From: Paragonimus westermani
Lineage: Eukaryota > Platyhelminthes > Trematoda > Plagiorchiida > Troglotrematidae
Direction of reading: 5' to 3'
Length of the DNA: 64,000 nt
Assembly (NCBI GenBank): GCA_008508345.1
Contig: QNGE01000895.1
Location: 147,704-211,703 of the forward strand
The notes beneath the pieces are model-generated. The model was not told where the DNA came from, searched no databases, and saw only the letters and a program-made list of their open reading frames with translations. Positions 35,678 to 48,970 of the stretch are shown here, piece by piece. Positions within the stretch are counted from its first letter, which is position 1. Every line of letters begins with the position of its first letter. The position numbers were made by a program, and so were the translations under genes.

Positions 35678-35772
35678 AACCTTGTCTGAAAAGTCCGAAG
35701 AAGTTCGAAGAACATAAGCACCGTACTTTAAAAAGCTACGCAAACACAATTTATGAAAATAACCAAACGACG
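35678..35772 (+). CDS. Cytoplasmic-tail exon, penultimate
   Basis: The 95-base exon begins after TTGCGTTTAACAG and ends in phase 0 before GTAAAA. It enters with two bases (AA) completing a codon, which fits the phase-1 donor at 29234. It encodes PCLKSPKKFEEHKHRTLKSY and then ANTIYENNQTT, a basic, hydrophilic segment with two tyrosines, typical of an intracellular tail. It joins the terminal exon at 35889 in phase. Without the splice the frame runs on through a lysine/arginine run to a stop at 35859. It could also be the end of an unrelated gene that starts in the preceding intron. Confidence 0.45.
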
Positions 35773-35888
35773 GTAAAAAAAAAACGGCGAGCCGTTTCGG
35801 TTGTCATTACTTCCAACACGTTCACCAGTGCACAAAAAACACTTGTGCACAAAACATAAACAATCTGTATCAATGTTATTTCTTCTAG

Positions 35889-35984
35889 GGTATGTTTGAA
35901 GATGTCGCACGAATACCAGCGGACCCAGATGAAGTGATTTCAAAAGTTGGCGGCTATCAACAGACATTTGACACGTGCAACTGA
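35889..35984 (+). CDS. Terminal exon of the plus-strand gene
   Basis: After a strong acceptor (TGTTATTTCTTCTAG) the frame reads GMFEDVARIPADPDEVISKV, then GGYQQTFDTCN and a TGA stop at 35982-35984. Thirty-one acidic, hydrophilic codons with a clean acceptor and a stop make a good terminal exon. It joins 35678-35772 in phase 0. Together with 29135-29234 this would give a cytoplasmic tail of about 96 residues, long for an integrin alpha, carrying tyrosines in YENN and GYQQ contexts. No consensus AATAAA was identified close downstream. Assignment to the integrin-like gene depends on splice phase only. Confidence 0.5.
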   Translation, partial: GMFEDVARIPADPDEVISKVGGYQQTFDTCN

Positions 35985-37809
35985 CAAAACAGCCTAAGGT
36001 TTTCTTTCATCACTCGTAACTATCCGACCACACCAACTAGCATGTTGGTTTTTAGTGTCAGTGTCACTTTTTATTCACAGCTTCCAATACCTTGTTGTGA
36101 AACAAACAAAATCATCTTAGAATTTTTTAGCGTACCATAGTCATAGTACTCTAGACACATGGTCCGTGAACTTAAGATGCGGCCACATGCATACATTTCA
36201 GGTCTGGTTAATTTCTAGCCCTTAACTCACACGATATACTACGGATAGTGTCACTTGCTGCATTGTCCTATCCGTAAGCATTGCCATTATGCGACTTACT
36301 GAGTCTCATAATTAATTGCTTGTTTGAGCTCAATAGGTTGTTTATGCAACTGAGCCTCTCAGCTAACCTGTGAGTTGAACTTGTGTTTGTAACTTTGTGG
36401 TTAGCTGGCACACTTTGCTAATCGTTGTTTTACAGTGCATGTCAGAAAACCTGTACACATGTAAAAGATCTTTTTTTATAAACACTATGTCGGACGTTGT
36501 CGTTGTTTTTATGAGTGGGCGTGAAGCATATAACCACGCAAGTTTCAATTAATGAGCAAATAAGGGTAAAACGTATGATGCCATTCACACTCCCTTTTGC
36601 CATGCGAAGAGAGCCCATTATCACACCTATCAATGTTTCTACTTAGCTATTACAAATAGCACTTCGGTTGAGATGTCAAAAAATTTTGGACTTTTGGTAT
36701 AGAATTACACAACACTAGCTGTTTTTGTTCAGTTAACAGGTTTTCCATGAGTGACAAATATACGTACATGGAAGCGTGTAGCAACATGTTGTTGGGGTTG
36801 ATCGGTTAACTATTGAGACTCGGTGCCCAGTATGCTTGATAGCGGATTTTCTCAGATTGCATTTCTGATACTGCATGGTTTCTCCGAAGGGTAGTTGATT
36901 CTCAGTCTAAATATCAAAAACAGCTTTTTTGTTCTGAAGAGAAGGCACTTTACCTGACTGGACCGCGCCTAATGGGCTTACAATGTAGTGGGTAAAACAA
37001 CTTTACTTTGTTAGAACTTCTCTCAAGAGCACAACAGACTTGTATCACTCGTAGGTTTCTCGCTGGAAGCTTCGCGAATTCAGTTTCAGCCACTTTAACT
37101 ACAGAATGCTCTAGGCACTCCATTTACCTCATCGATTAAATTACAGACGGGTACTGCTGGTATTTTGCAATGATTTACCATCGATCTAATTTTCTATTCT
37201 ACACGAACAGACAAAGATTGTTAATTTCCTAGTTCACATTTTGACCTACAAGGGTTAGTGTAGCAAAATGTTCACTCATTATCAGGTGATCATTAACAGA
37301 TGCTTCTCCATTGTGTTTGAATGGTTTGCTGCCGGACGTAGATGACAAGGTGGAAAAGAGCCATTAAAATACAGTAAAGCATTCATCAAACGACATAAGC
37401 AGGAAGACCGAAAAAAATGGTCAGCAACACTGTCGCATACGAAAGTTGTATTTCATTATCGTCAAAACAGTAGGGACAATCTGTACAATCAAGCAATCCG
37501 GCAAATAACATATCGGAACTGTCCGCTCTGATTGAGACAAACCACTTGCCGCTGCCGCCTAGACAAAATTGTATTCCCGATGTTTCTAAAGTAATTTATG
37601 GTTCTGTCTGGCGCCGAGGACAGAATTGAGTTCAGGCACAGAAGCCAAATGGTCTAAACTTTTTTTAAAGCAAATGGCTATTAGCCGGCTTGATCGACCG
37701 AAACCATCCATATCGTTGTTGTTTTCTACCGATGGATTTTAAGCACATCCTTTTTTGAAACAATTGGTTCCCTTGAGCAGTTCGAACAAACCAGTTAGAA
37801 CACGAAAAC
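35985..37809. other. Probable 3' untranslated and intergenic sequence
   Basis: Minus-strand open frames at 36363-36633 overlap each other and show no motifs. I see no gene, repeat or RNA. Confidence 0.35.
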
Positions 37810-37848
37810 TGGTAGGTGCAGGCATTTCGTACTGACTCATCGGTACCA
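37810..37848 (-). ncRNA. Hammerhead ribozyme relic in the PLE 3' region
   Basis: On the minus strand the order is: helix I strand TGGTA (37848-37844), core CCGATGA (canonical CTGATGA with one change), GTCAGTAC (helix II GU/AC with loop CAGU), GAAA, TGCCTGCA (helix III UG/CA with loop CCUG), CC, then TACCA (37814-37810), which pairs perfectly with TGGTA. Every element of a small hammerhead with short helices II and III is present at the right spacing, with predicted cleavage after C at 37815. Two core positions have drifted (U4 to C, U16.1 to C), so it is probably inactive. It lies just downstream of the GIY-YIG coding end, where PLEs are known to carry such ribozymes. Confidence 0.55.
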
Positions 37849-37879
37849 AATTTACAATAACATGAATGTTTTTTTATAG

Positions 37880-38965
37880 CAAACGACTATAGGGGTGGAT
37901 AATCAATAAGCGGGTTAGGATAAGTCGTTATGTCCAGAGAAGTGTCAATCCACGAACAGTTGTTTCTGAACACAGAGAGCTGGTTGGAGTCGATTAATTG
38001 CAAATGCCTCAACGAACCGTAAGAATCTCGGGTTAGAATGACGCAACAGGATTCCGAATGCACAAGATGGATCGATAGCGTGACCGGTGGTGAGGACACG
38101 TCTGTCGACTAAGGAAACGGACTGTTTAAGCATTTCATCAACCTTGCCATTCTCCGGTAACACGGACTTCTGTACCCATTTTGGTAAATGTTCCTTCATT
38201 CTGGAGATCAAGCATCTCTCGGATCTGCCTACGTAATTTCTCCGCAGTTACATACAAATTGGTAAACACAATGTGAGGTGGCACCGATAAGTTGATCTCT
38301 TTTGAATGAAGGCACTGGTAGCTTCTGAGTCCGGGCGATTACACAGAGTACGGCTGCATTCAACGTTCGTTCAATTGAATTGCTTAATCGCTGTGTTGTT
38401 TGGCACATGACCTAATCACCCTTGAATGGCAGCTCTATGTAGACTTTCTTTTTCTTTACAGTGACCACCTCTTCGGGTGGTAAGTTTTGTCTGCTGTGCC
38501 TATCAATGAGCCTTTAAGGATAACCATTTGATTGTAGTAGAGAAGTAATCAGATCTAGTTCCTCCGCGTAACTGTCGGACATGTACATTCGTCTTGTTCG
38601 TGTAAATACAGTGTTCACTAATGCTCGTTTGTATTGGATCGGTGTGAAGCTGCTAAAGTTTAGATATTGACGTAACCATGTGGGTTTCATATAAACGGTT
38701 CTTCTAACCGAGGTATTTTCCCGAAGACTTATTAGGATATCCAGAAAGGGTAGAAATTCGTCGACCTTAAATTCACAAACGTGGTCTTTGGATTAGGATG
38801 ACATGTGTTCAGACGTTGCACCAGCTTATCTATCATTTTGTTGAACTGCAGCCAACATTTCTTGTAACCGTGTGTAGAACAAAAACAATAGGTTGATCGA
38901 ACCAACAGGAGTACGGCTGGTTTTCGACCACTTTTCTAACCACTGCAGTTTCCGATAAGTGGAAG
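37880..38965 (-). mobile_element. Decayed PLE (reverse transcriptase end, linker, GIY-YIG)
   Basis: Reading the minus strand from about 38,960 down: near 38,850 a thumb-region stretch (MIDKLVQRLNTCHPNPK) appears. At 38,770-38,640 the family core VDEFLPFLDILISLRENTSV is followed by RRTVYMKPTWLRQYLNFSSF. Then come a damaged TSxxYAEELDLI-like segment, a linker, and at 38,250-38,190 the GIY-YIG motif YVGRSERCLISRMKEHLPKW. The C-terminal tail is IDPSCAFGILLRHSNPR and LQPALCVQKQLF (37945-38211). Stops and frameshifts separate the parts, so it is dead. The 5' part of the reverse transcriptase is missing. It belongs to a different PLE subfamily from the 32-33 kb element and to the same one as 26017-26450. 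Confidence 0.88.
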
Positions 38966-41900
38966 CCGTCGTGGTTCTAACAAACACTTAAGGAAAGTAG
39001 ACAGTATTTTCAAACTTTTTTCTCATTTTTTGTATTTACATAAGTATTTGTTTTACGTTATCTTTAGCTGATGTGTAAGTGAACAACATTCGGTTGATGG
39101 ATTAGTCGCCATAATTAGTCATTGTCCTCGAAACGGGGAACAATGAAAAATGCTTTGCCTTAGGTTTGCTGTTCATGTTGAATTTAAGAAATATTCCAAT
39201 CAAATTGGATGCTAAACTGATTTGGGGAATAAGTTTTGTTGTTTGGGGTTTACTGGCTTTTAAATAAACGGTCATAAATTGCAATCAAATACTTTAAAAA
39301 AGTCCCCTTCCTTGTTTACCCTTCAAATCCAAAAAGTTTTTCAAACTCTGGCTTTTATTATTTAATGCGAAAGGCTTTTAAAAGCGGCTCGCTTATCTTA
39401 CTTAGTCAAGACCTGTGTAATCTCTGAGGACTTAGGGACTTAAGTGTTTAATTCAACCGTTAATATGAAGGCTACCGATGCTGTTAGATCTTATGTGTAG
39501 CCTTCTACAAACGAAGTATATACACGAAGTGAATAAGACAATCTACGTAATATCACCTCTCGGCGCATCCAAGCGCACTGTTTACATCAGCCAAATTTTA
39601 CTACGAGGATTTTCAGCTAGACAAAATATCCCTTGCAATTGTAGGCAAGTCCACACAGTTGAACCGTAACGTTCAGTGAAAAAATACCAGAATGAGGTCA
39701 AAATTCAAACTACACTCCACCCGGCCCATCTGTTACATCAGTTTGTGGACGCATACATTGAAAGAATAGATCCCATGTGACAGAAACATCTTGGTAGGTA
39801 GTGGAATGTGCAGTAGTGTGGCGCAGTTCAACGCTTTCCAAACAACGTAAACACGATTGTTTCTGTATAACATGATGGATTCGACACTCATTGTTAAATG
39901 TACTGATTGATGCCCCATAATTATCGATGTACTGATGATCGCCTATGGTGTATGACAGAAATCAGCAGAAGTTCAAACACACAGGTACACATTTGATTGC
40001 GTATAATATTGCTTGGCAGTGCATCACAACTATTGAGCAGAAAATGTTTGCTGATGTCTTGGCATATTAAAAAACTGATAATAATCTCTCTTTTTATTAC
40101 ACAGTTGATTGTGAACAGACCACCTGTAGTTTTAGACGCCACGATGTGTTTCATTCAGAGAATAATAACGGATGCAAGCTTCCATCCATCTTATTTACAC
40201 CTAGTTCATTTTGCCCAGGATTAATTGTAGGATCAGTGTGTAAATTTTAATGTGCTCCAACATAATGTTATTGAAAGAGCGAGTTTCAGCAGCCAGATAT
40301 TGAACTGTAAAATGATGCGGTGGTGGAATAATGTTTCTCAACCGCAAGTTACCTAGCATGTTGGTTTATCGTATGACTTAAAGATTGTTGTTCCACTGAA
40401 GAAGGTAACGGCTTCATTTATTGTCCTCGTTTATTCCTTGATAATACAATTGCGCAGAGCAGAAGATCTCCACTGTCATGACATACTCACCATATTTGCT
40501 CACATATTCAGCTCCTGATAAAAAATTACAAATTTCGTGGATCAGTATTTTCACATTTTTATCCTTTCTTCAGTATGAAGTATCACTCGCAACGAACCCA
40601 CTTGGCCTCCGAACTTGATGAGCTCTGTTTCCTCCAATGTGCTCGTGTTCGCAGAGCTTAATCTGCTTTACATAGGTGATACAAACCTTAATCTGCTTGC
40701 TGACAAATGTGAATCAATATGAGCTGGACAAATATGTAGAACTACGGCTCTCATATGAACCTGCTGTCTAGTTGTGGAGGTGTAATATCAAAGAAAGTTG
40801 TTCGTTAGAATTTGGCCTTCATTATCAGACCTCCCTTTTGCCTCTTCAAAAGGCTAATGGATGGACATATGCTAACTACATGCAGATTTCGTAAGCCGTC
40901 GGATTAAACCAGTGCAGAAAACGGTAACTTCGATGTCATATCGTCTAACCTGCTCAATATTCCTGTGGCTCACCGATGAACATACAATGCATTCAAGTTT
41001 ATTTGGTACCGTTTGTTTACGGGATTATAAACAAATATTTTGTTTTCCTAAAGCAACGGTAATATAACCCTGCAGACAAACTCTAACCAATTATGAATCA
41101 GAGATTTGTGGATCCTTGTGTACATTGATACCAGAAGCCATAGGCACGAATGCATTCAACCACGAATCTCCGGAATAACTAAATCGACTGTTTCAACTAT
41201 TCACACGGTGATAAAAGCTACAAAACGCAAGTAATTGCCACTGAGTGTGCGCACTGTCCTTTTGGACACCATACCGTTATAACCGACCAAGTAATTTCTT
41301 AATAATGTACAAGCTCGAAAAATGCCAGATAGTCTAAAGCTTGCAAATATTTTATTCCCTGAAGTATACTATGCATATCATGCTAAGTAATGCCAGGTCA
41401 CTTCCGAGGATCGTTGCGAGTACGCTCGAAGCCATCAGGAGAAAACCTATTACTGAAATGTATGTCTAATATTACTCACTGTTGGTCTACTGCTTTACCA
41501 TAGTTTGCGCATGTAGCACAACAGTAGACAACACAACGACTTTTCTGTGCAAACGACATTCATGTTAAAACTATGACTGAGTACTAGTTACCACATCAGT
41601 GTTAACTGGATTTAGGAAGACCGCATGGAACGACGTTTCAAGAAACCATACCATAAATCAAGACCACTTGTCTGCTCAAACAGTGTGAGCTTTCAAAATA
41701 AGTGTTCACAAAAGGAAGGAGTTGACTGCCAAGCTGTTGAATATTGCTGTTTTCAGTACGAGTTAAGAACAAAAATTTCACATATTTTCTAGTTTACTTT
41801 GAACTTTTCGGAATTCACTCGCTCATTTCGTTGTGCACGAAGAAAAATCATGACCAACTGAAAAATTTCCAGGATTAATATTGCTGACAATGATTTCTTC

Positions 41901-43185
41901 GTTATAACATAAGAGTCATTTAGCGTTTAACATTGGAGATGTAAAATATGTCATTTGCCTGGACAGATATTTTATATGGTCAAGGTATGAATCAGCACTG
42001 ACGTTTATGCAAAAAGGTAATTTCAGCTATGCTATTCTACGTAATGTCGCCTGAAATATGCTGAAACTATACACTTAAACCACATTTGTACCCAGTCAAG
42101 GGGATAATGTTTTGGATGACTGCACATTTAGTGCATCAATAAATACGATTGGAAACATTCTAACATTTCATAATGTGACAGTTCACCAGAAAAATATCTT
42201 CCATATCATTTACTCGGAACGCAACGCTGTGGGTAACTAAAGATATAGAACGCTTCTTATTAAATAATACGCTCATATAACAGTGTTTCCAGCCTAAAAC
42301 TTCCGGAGTGTGTATTACTCATCAATTTAAGCCACTGCAATGATTTGCTTTGTGCGGTCTTCAAAACGGACGAGGAGTTAATCAGGTGACCACCTTGTGA
42401 ATAGTTTGGTGTAGACGGTTAATAAAAGTGGTGTGTTTCAGCTGGAGATGAACAGTGGACAAAATTTCATGCTCAAACGCAGCAGGTGCATTGCCAGATA
42501 TGTTAATGAGTCTCCCTGTGATATCAGAAGTTAGATCTTCCACACCATCTCAGACAAACCTAATCAAATACCCACAGGATATACAGCCTGGTCAGTATTC
42601 CCCAAGTAGCTTTATTCGCAGACAACTTACCTAAGTCGCGGACAGGTGTTTTTACAATGAGATATGTTATGCATCTGATCCAATTGATAGTATCAAATCA
42701 TATACAGTTCAACATATGTCAACAAACCTGGAAGAGTTTAGAGTGCTCAGTTTTATTGGTTTGATTTTCATTGTTTTGTGTATGAAACCGTGTGACACTG
42801 GAGGTAACGCGATCGCGTTACAAAACGTTTTCAAGACTACTTTCGATTTACTATGACATCATCAGTTAAGGATGGAAACAGGTGATCTTTATACGTCCTA
42901 ATTGATCCAGGTGTGTGAGACGTAAGTCAGAAAACCCACCAGATGATTCAATGTAACTTGGACAGAAATAGTCCTTCATTCGTTTCACAGGGGCCAAATG
43001 TTACTTCGTGCAGTTGCATCATTTCCAAGAATGTTAGCTTGTGAGATATAAAAGCGTTCAGTCAAAGACATTCAGGTCATCTGGACCATGATTATCACCA
43101 GGCCAGCAACATGGAGTTCGAGTTAAAGTGCACACTCACCTCCAGAAAATTTCGTTAAGTTAACACTCGGATCAAAATTCTGCAG
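38966..43185. other. Intergenic or intronic; nothing recognised
   Basis: More than 4 kb with only short, motif-free open frames (for example 39478-39669 and overlapping frames at 39921-40224 on both strands). No repeats, tRNA or splice-flanked coding segments that I could support. Confidence 0.4.
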
Positions 43186-43415
43186 CTTTTATTGAAATAC
43201 ATGTATTGTGGAAAATGTGTGATATTTTTTTACTACGTGATACACTGGAAGAACGTTTGACTGGTGGTGAATTTGCAAGAATTTGTGGACGACTGGGAAT
43301 GACGAATGTAGGTCAACTTAGGTATAAACAAGTGAACTACATCAGCCATTTTTGCATGTACGATCAACTAATGTTGATAAATAAATTGAGAGTAGCACAA
43401 CGTTCCGAGCAAATG
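43186..43415 (+). CDS. Candidate internal exon, unknown function
   Basis: A 230-base segment opens after AAAATTCTGCAG and ends in phase 0 before GTAATA. It encodes a soluble, helical-looking stretch including DTLEERLTGGEFARICGRLG and QVNYISHFCMYDQLM. The residue mix is unlike the AT-driven junk frames nearby, and both splice sites are reasonable. No catalytic or family motif was recognised. It is the first of several plus-strand exon-like segments between 43 and 61 kb that may belong to one gene. Confidence 0.4.
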
Positions 43416-46400
43416 GTAATAATATGTGTTCCAGCCAATTTGGGTGGCTTTCCTTAGCAGTGTTGTCTCCTGTAACTACATTTAGCTTCAGGCGTTTTTC
43501 TCATTCCTCACGGAAAAAGTGTTTTTACTAGTTAGAAATTGCGATTGTGTTACATGTAGCTCAGGTTAAGAATCTAGGTGTTGGAATATTTGTCCAGCAT
43601 GGCATGTAGGTTGCAAACGTTTCAGCATCAAACTAGGTGACATTATTAATGTGTGAGTGTTTCACCGTATAGAATTTAGTGGGATGTTTAATAAAGTGTG
43701 ATCGAAACTTGCGCCTTTGTACAGCAGTGAGTTAACTTTCAGACCTGTATTCTGATTGGTCGCTTTCTGTTGTTTTGATCCTAAAAGTGAAATACCGTTG
43801 GCTATTTGTTACTTTATTTGAATTATGAACTGAGGCTCAGTGCGTTATTCCTTGTACTTCTTGAGCGAGGAATTCTGCGTTTTCCATGCTGAAGGTGTGT
43901 ACAGTTGTTACCGTTGGCTCGAGCACTAGCATGATGCCGTGTGCACTCAGAAATCTTGCTACCGTTTCTGATACTGCCTTGCGCAAGTTGTTCAGTCGGC
44001 ATCTGAGTTGAACTTACATATCCTTCGTTCTGCTATGAAATCTGTCAATGTTGACATAAATCAGACTTCAGTAAACTCCACACTCAAAGTTATATGCTGA
44101 AACATTTGCGCACTATAATGTCAACTCGTTTGATGAAGAAACGTTTGTGACGCAAATGCCGAGCCAGAAAAAGTCCGTCTGTCACTCTGATTACACGATG
44201 CCTTTTTATTCCGACTCAACCATTTTGCCCCATGTATTCGGTGAAACAATCACGGCTCATCTACCGGTTACAAACAGAAACGTTCTGTTGGACGGATGGT
44301 CTCATGCATAATTAGAAAATGCAAAAATATTAACAAACCACTCAACGGAAGATTAACGTAATTGCCCCCAGAATTCAATGGTTGTTGACTGGAAGTGTAC
44401 GGGTCTTGAGTCCCAGAAACGGCTGATATGTGTGCAGATCATACGACCAATTCATGAAGAATCGGTAATATACGAATACGACTGGTCTTAATAAAAATGA
44501 GCGTCCTCAATACAATTCAGATAATACTTTCCATGAGGCAAATGTTGCTTATACAAAAAGTAGATGTAGTCATTCTAATTTGTGTCTTGCATCAGTTTTA
44601 CAAAACATCACGGATCTTAGTTTTGATGATGCTATCAAACAGCTAGTAACTTTGTCTATCGCGAATATATTGATAAAGCTCTTCATCAGCTGTCTATGAG
44701 CAAACCCAAAATTATGAGAAACACTTACGCATGTTTTTACTTACACATTGTTCAACATGTTATTACGATGCTGAAGGACTCGGCACCCTACTTTTTTCAA
44801 TATGTTAGAGGATGGCCCCGAACATTATTATGTCAGTCACTCTATTTAAATTCGTTGGTTCAAAAATCAAGAAAATTACTTCCTGTTATTTGCATTCCCT
44901 ATTCTTCTCACCAGCGTGACGTTTATTTCATGTTCAGTACAAACCCAGTTTTTATTCTATTCAACGAATAACATCAATCTTCTGCAGCACAGGTGGCCAT
45001 TCATACCATAGCCAATTCTTGCGACTGTGCACTGTCGACCTTGTAGGCTTTGCTAGGAACCCATTGGTTTTGTTGAACGGGACTATCGTCACGAACAGTT
45101 ACGGTTTACCCATTGCAATTAACCACATAATCTTTCAGTAATTATGTAGAGATATTCGGGTCAAGTTTTGTTTCCAGTTTGGAACTCCATTTCTGGATTA
45201 CGCCTGACACAGCCGGCAGATGTGAATCGTTACAGTCCATAATTAAATAGTACCAGGACAATTTGTTGAAACTAATCATGTGGAAGGAAGTCATGTTTTG
45301 AGTAAAAAAATTCAGATGCAGTTGAGCAGAACACTGACCAGTTGGAACCAGATCGAAGTTGTTTTCAGAATACCATATTTACATTGCACAGTGCAACTCA
45401 TAAAAATCGTTGCACAAAAGCGCGTGCTGCTGAAAAAGCCTTTTGATTGCTATGAGGGAGACTATTACAGGCTATACAAGATTAGTAGAAGCAACTAGCT
45501 TGCGTTTGCCGTTAAATTGGTTGAGGATACACAGTATGTTGTGGTTGTCTTTATTTCTCAGGTGTGTTCATTGTCACATTTAGCTCGTATGTCACACTAA
45601 CTGAATGGCAGCTGCTCTTCTGAGCAATCCATTCGAGAGAATGTTTGTAGAACTCAAGGTCACACGCAGGAAAACGTGCAGACAGACGGGATATTTGCTG
45701 TGCTAATTGAAGTCGAATTCCCCTTTCAACGCAACAGCTCTTTTATGTACGAAAAACTTCGAAAAGATGTGCTATTTTCTGGGTGACCAATAACACATTT
45801 GCAAAGACGTCTGCATTGATGTCCGGCAGTAACACTGTTTAGTGGCTTAACGAATTGCCTTTTAAATGGGTGGTTGACGGGTCCATCATAAGTTTTAAGC
45901 AAAGTCACTTGTACATGCTGTTAGGTTAAACTGGCAAGTTCCTTTATCTTGTTGACCAAGCAATATTTTATTCAAGATTTGCTCTGAATGACTCAATAAT
46001 ACCGGGACATTTTTGAGCGAGACGTAAGAACAAGCAATTCGTTAATGAGTACCGTGTATATACATAATGTAGTCAGGAGAGAAAACTCGTAGCAAACATG
46101 CTTGTTTTCAATGTTTCATCATCACGCTAAATAAAGCACATTTATATGAGTTCGCTGGGGCTAGTTTGTCAGTCGGGTAAGGGATGGTGATCACTAGTGT
46201 TTCGCTAGTCAAACTCGTGAAATCTAGTTGTGCAGCGCCAGGAAATTGAGTTTTAAAGGTTTTCGGAAAATCAGTACTCCTACGTAACAGATCGACTCGA
46301 GCTAACAGTACAGGGCCGGGGAAGTTTCTGTGTTTTGACCAGATGTCTTTTTGAGCACAACAGGTATGAGTGTAAGCAGATTGCGATGGCTTCTACTACC

Positions 46401-46420
46401 CATAGCGAATCCATATAAAG
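43416..46420. other. No confident gene
   Basis: Plus-strand open frames at 44696-44971 and 45280-45498 lack clear splice signals and motifs. The first has an ATG and a hydrophobic end, the second is lysine-rich. Otherwise nothing. Confidence 0.3.
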
Positions 46421-46485
46421 GTGTTGTATTTAGCTTGATGATGAAGCACTGAAAACGAGCTTGGTTGCTACGCGTTTTTTCTTAT
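46421..46485 (+). mobile_element. Isolated PLE 3' terminus
   Basis: TGTTGTATTTAGCTTGATGA, a short spacer and CTGAAAACGAGCTTGGTTGCTA parallel the terminus of the 33.7 kb element (GATGTATTTAGTCTGATGA, CAGAAAACGAGCTTGTTCGCTA). Similarity continues a little beyond the GCTAC into a T-rich stretch ending TTCTTATCC / TTTCATAAC. No coding part of the element was seen upstream. It is an old remnant or a 3' fragment. Confidence 0.6.
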
Positions 46486-48970
46486 CCATTAGTGATTTTT
46501 ATAAAGTTCGTGTTCTTATTTTGGAAGATTTGAGAGAGTTTTCTTCTACGTTGGTATTAACTAAAAAGGCGTGCATTCATGCAAACAGAATACAAAACTC
46601 TTTATATCTATCAGGGGATTTGAGCCAGGACAAAAGATTAATGCAGTGGTAGGAGATTTGGTTGCACTCCATTAAGAGGACGCAGTAAAAGAGTACAACA
46701 CATTTTTAAGGTCCTCTATGAAACCACAATTTCGAACGAATTCCTGCTCTTTTTTATGTGCGTCTTGTTGATAGAATACACTCAAAGTTAACCTTGTTGC
46801 ACTGTGAGAGATGACATTTATGCATCTTTTGAAAACCTGCTACTTTTGTGATGTTCAGTTCACAGGCTGTACCTTCAATGGGAATTAAGGATTCTGAATC
46901 GTCTGACCTCAACTGCTGTATCCAAGTAAAATTACCTGAAGGCCGTCACTAACCACTCATCAATTCAACAATCAGACAGGTTACCATTAATTGCTTGACG
47001 TTAAGAAGTCAGAAAAGACTGACGTTAACAATGTGGTCAGTCGATTCAACCAAAACAAAGGCGGAATGCAACCTTCAGCTCCATATTAATTATGACCCCA
47101 TCCATTTTTACCTCATATTGTAGAACAGAGTAATTCACTAAATCTGGAGGAAAAATGTAGGATATAACTATCTACCGAAGTGAAGCTTTGACTGTCAGTG
47201 CCTGTACAATTACGGAACAATGTGCACCTCTTCTCCAGATCCAAATACCACAGACCGCAGACGACGACCTCTTCATAAGCTCGGTTTCAAGCTAGCCCAT
47301 CCAAGGCCTTCTGTGACAGTTCGTTCAAGACTGAGCGAACACAAGGACTGAAGCTGTTCGACCTATGATGGGAATATCAGATTGTGCAATTAGAAGAGGA
47401 AAAGAAGATCATGCTGACCCAGACTTAGATGGTCTGATCTGTTTGTACCTTAGTTGTTACTGAACCTCTCTGGCTTAAACTGCTCAAACAGCCAAGCTTA
47501 TTTTGAATCCAGTGCTAACGCTCTCTGTTAGTTGTTCATACCAGTCACCATCGCCTCTGAAGGTGAGATTAGTAACACTAACCACGGATGTGTCACAAAA
47601 AGTACGAATTTATGCGTGTCGTTATTGTTCGACGATAAAGTATGTTGGCATAATTGAGTGTGCATACTGAAAGGGCTTATTTTTATTCCGTACTTTATTC
47701 CGTCAAAGGAAACATTGAATTAGGATGATGAGTGGTCTCCAGCTGTGTGTCTTACCGTGATGGGTAATTCAAAATGGGCCAAAAATCAGGTAGAAAGAAT
47801 GAGAGGAATACACACTAGGGAACCACTACGCAAGTCATACTGAATCTTCTACAAAGTGAAACTGAATGAACCAGCGATCAGTACTTGCGTCAGTGATATT
47901 CACATGCCACTATTTCTTAAGCATGTTGAAGACGTGACGATTCACACGTTGGTCAATGAAAAGACCAACAATGAAGGTAGGCTTTGATAGCCAACGACTC
48001 TAGGGGCAGATGGATGCACTAGATATTCTGTTAACAAATTGTGGACAAGGTGCTGAGGCCAATCGTCACACAGGAGCAAGGTGACTCAAAGTTGAATGAG
48101 TTATACGAGTAAGGAAGTATAAAACAGCAAATCGTTTACCCATGCTTAGAGAAGCTCTTGCATGAAGTTAAATTTTGAGCATTCAGTTGATGTCAAAAGA
48201 GTTCACAGGACCTGTTGTCAGGTTGATTGATAATGCGACCGTTTTGAAGCACTGTGCAATCTGTGGCTTTACAAATAAATTAATGGTTGGTTTTGAAATT
48301 CAGTTCGAGGCAGAACGCGATCTGCTATCACAGTGAATCGGAATTTTTCGCTAATTTTTATTGCGAATTTGTTACACAATACAGAAATGTACATCCTGAA
48401 CTGTCAACACCCTATACTTCAACCTTTCTGCTGCGTAATCTCATCGGTGACCAATGTTTCGCCTCCACTCCTGCAATTAAAGTCACATGGTACACAATTT
48501 ATCTTTCTGACTGTACCCTGACCTAATTGTGAAGGTGCTTGTTAAATCATACTTGGTTTTCCAGTAAACCTTGAAATCTTCTGATCGCATTACTCAGTGC
48601 TACTGGTTTTCACTTCATTGGATCAGCATGCAAAAGAATACAAAGTCCTGCTACGCAATGCGTTTGCCATCTCCAAAGGTCTACCGAGCCTGTCGAACGT
48701 GTAACTGTTTTCAGTTGCAAAGATGAATCCTACATATCTCACCACAGTCCGACGGTGTGACATCAAGAAATGCGATTAAGTACTTTGCTTATCAACCCCA
48801 CAGGCCGTTTCAGATGCTGGAATATGAATTCAGAAAGATCAAATCAAAAAGTGAAACGCTGGATTTCCATTTGAGAATATATCCTCAAATTTCGCGATTT
48901 GAATTAACTTTCATTGATTAGTTCCGTCTCTCAAAGATTTGTTTTCAGACAGTTTGTTTTGGTAGATGAA
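46486..48970. other. No recognisable gene
   Basis: A plus-strand open frame at 46461-46652 begins in the PLE terminus and has no supporting signal. Two overlapping frames at 48287-48526 are motif-free. Nothing else was seen. Confidence 0.35.
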
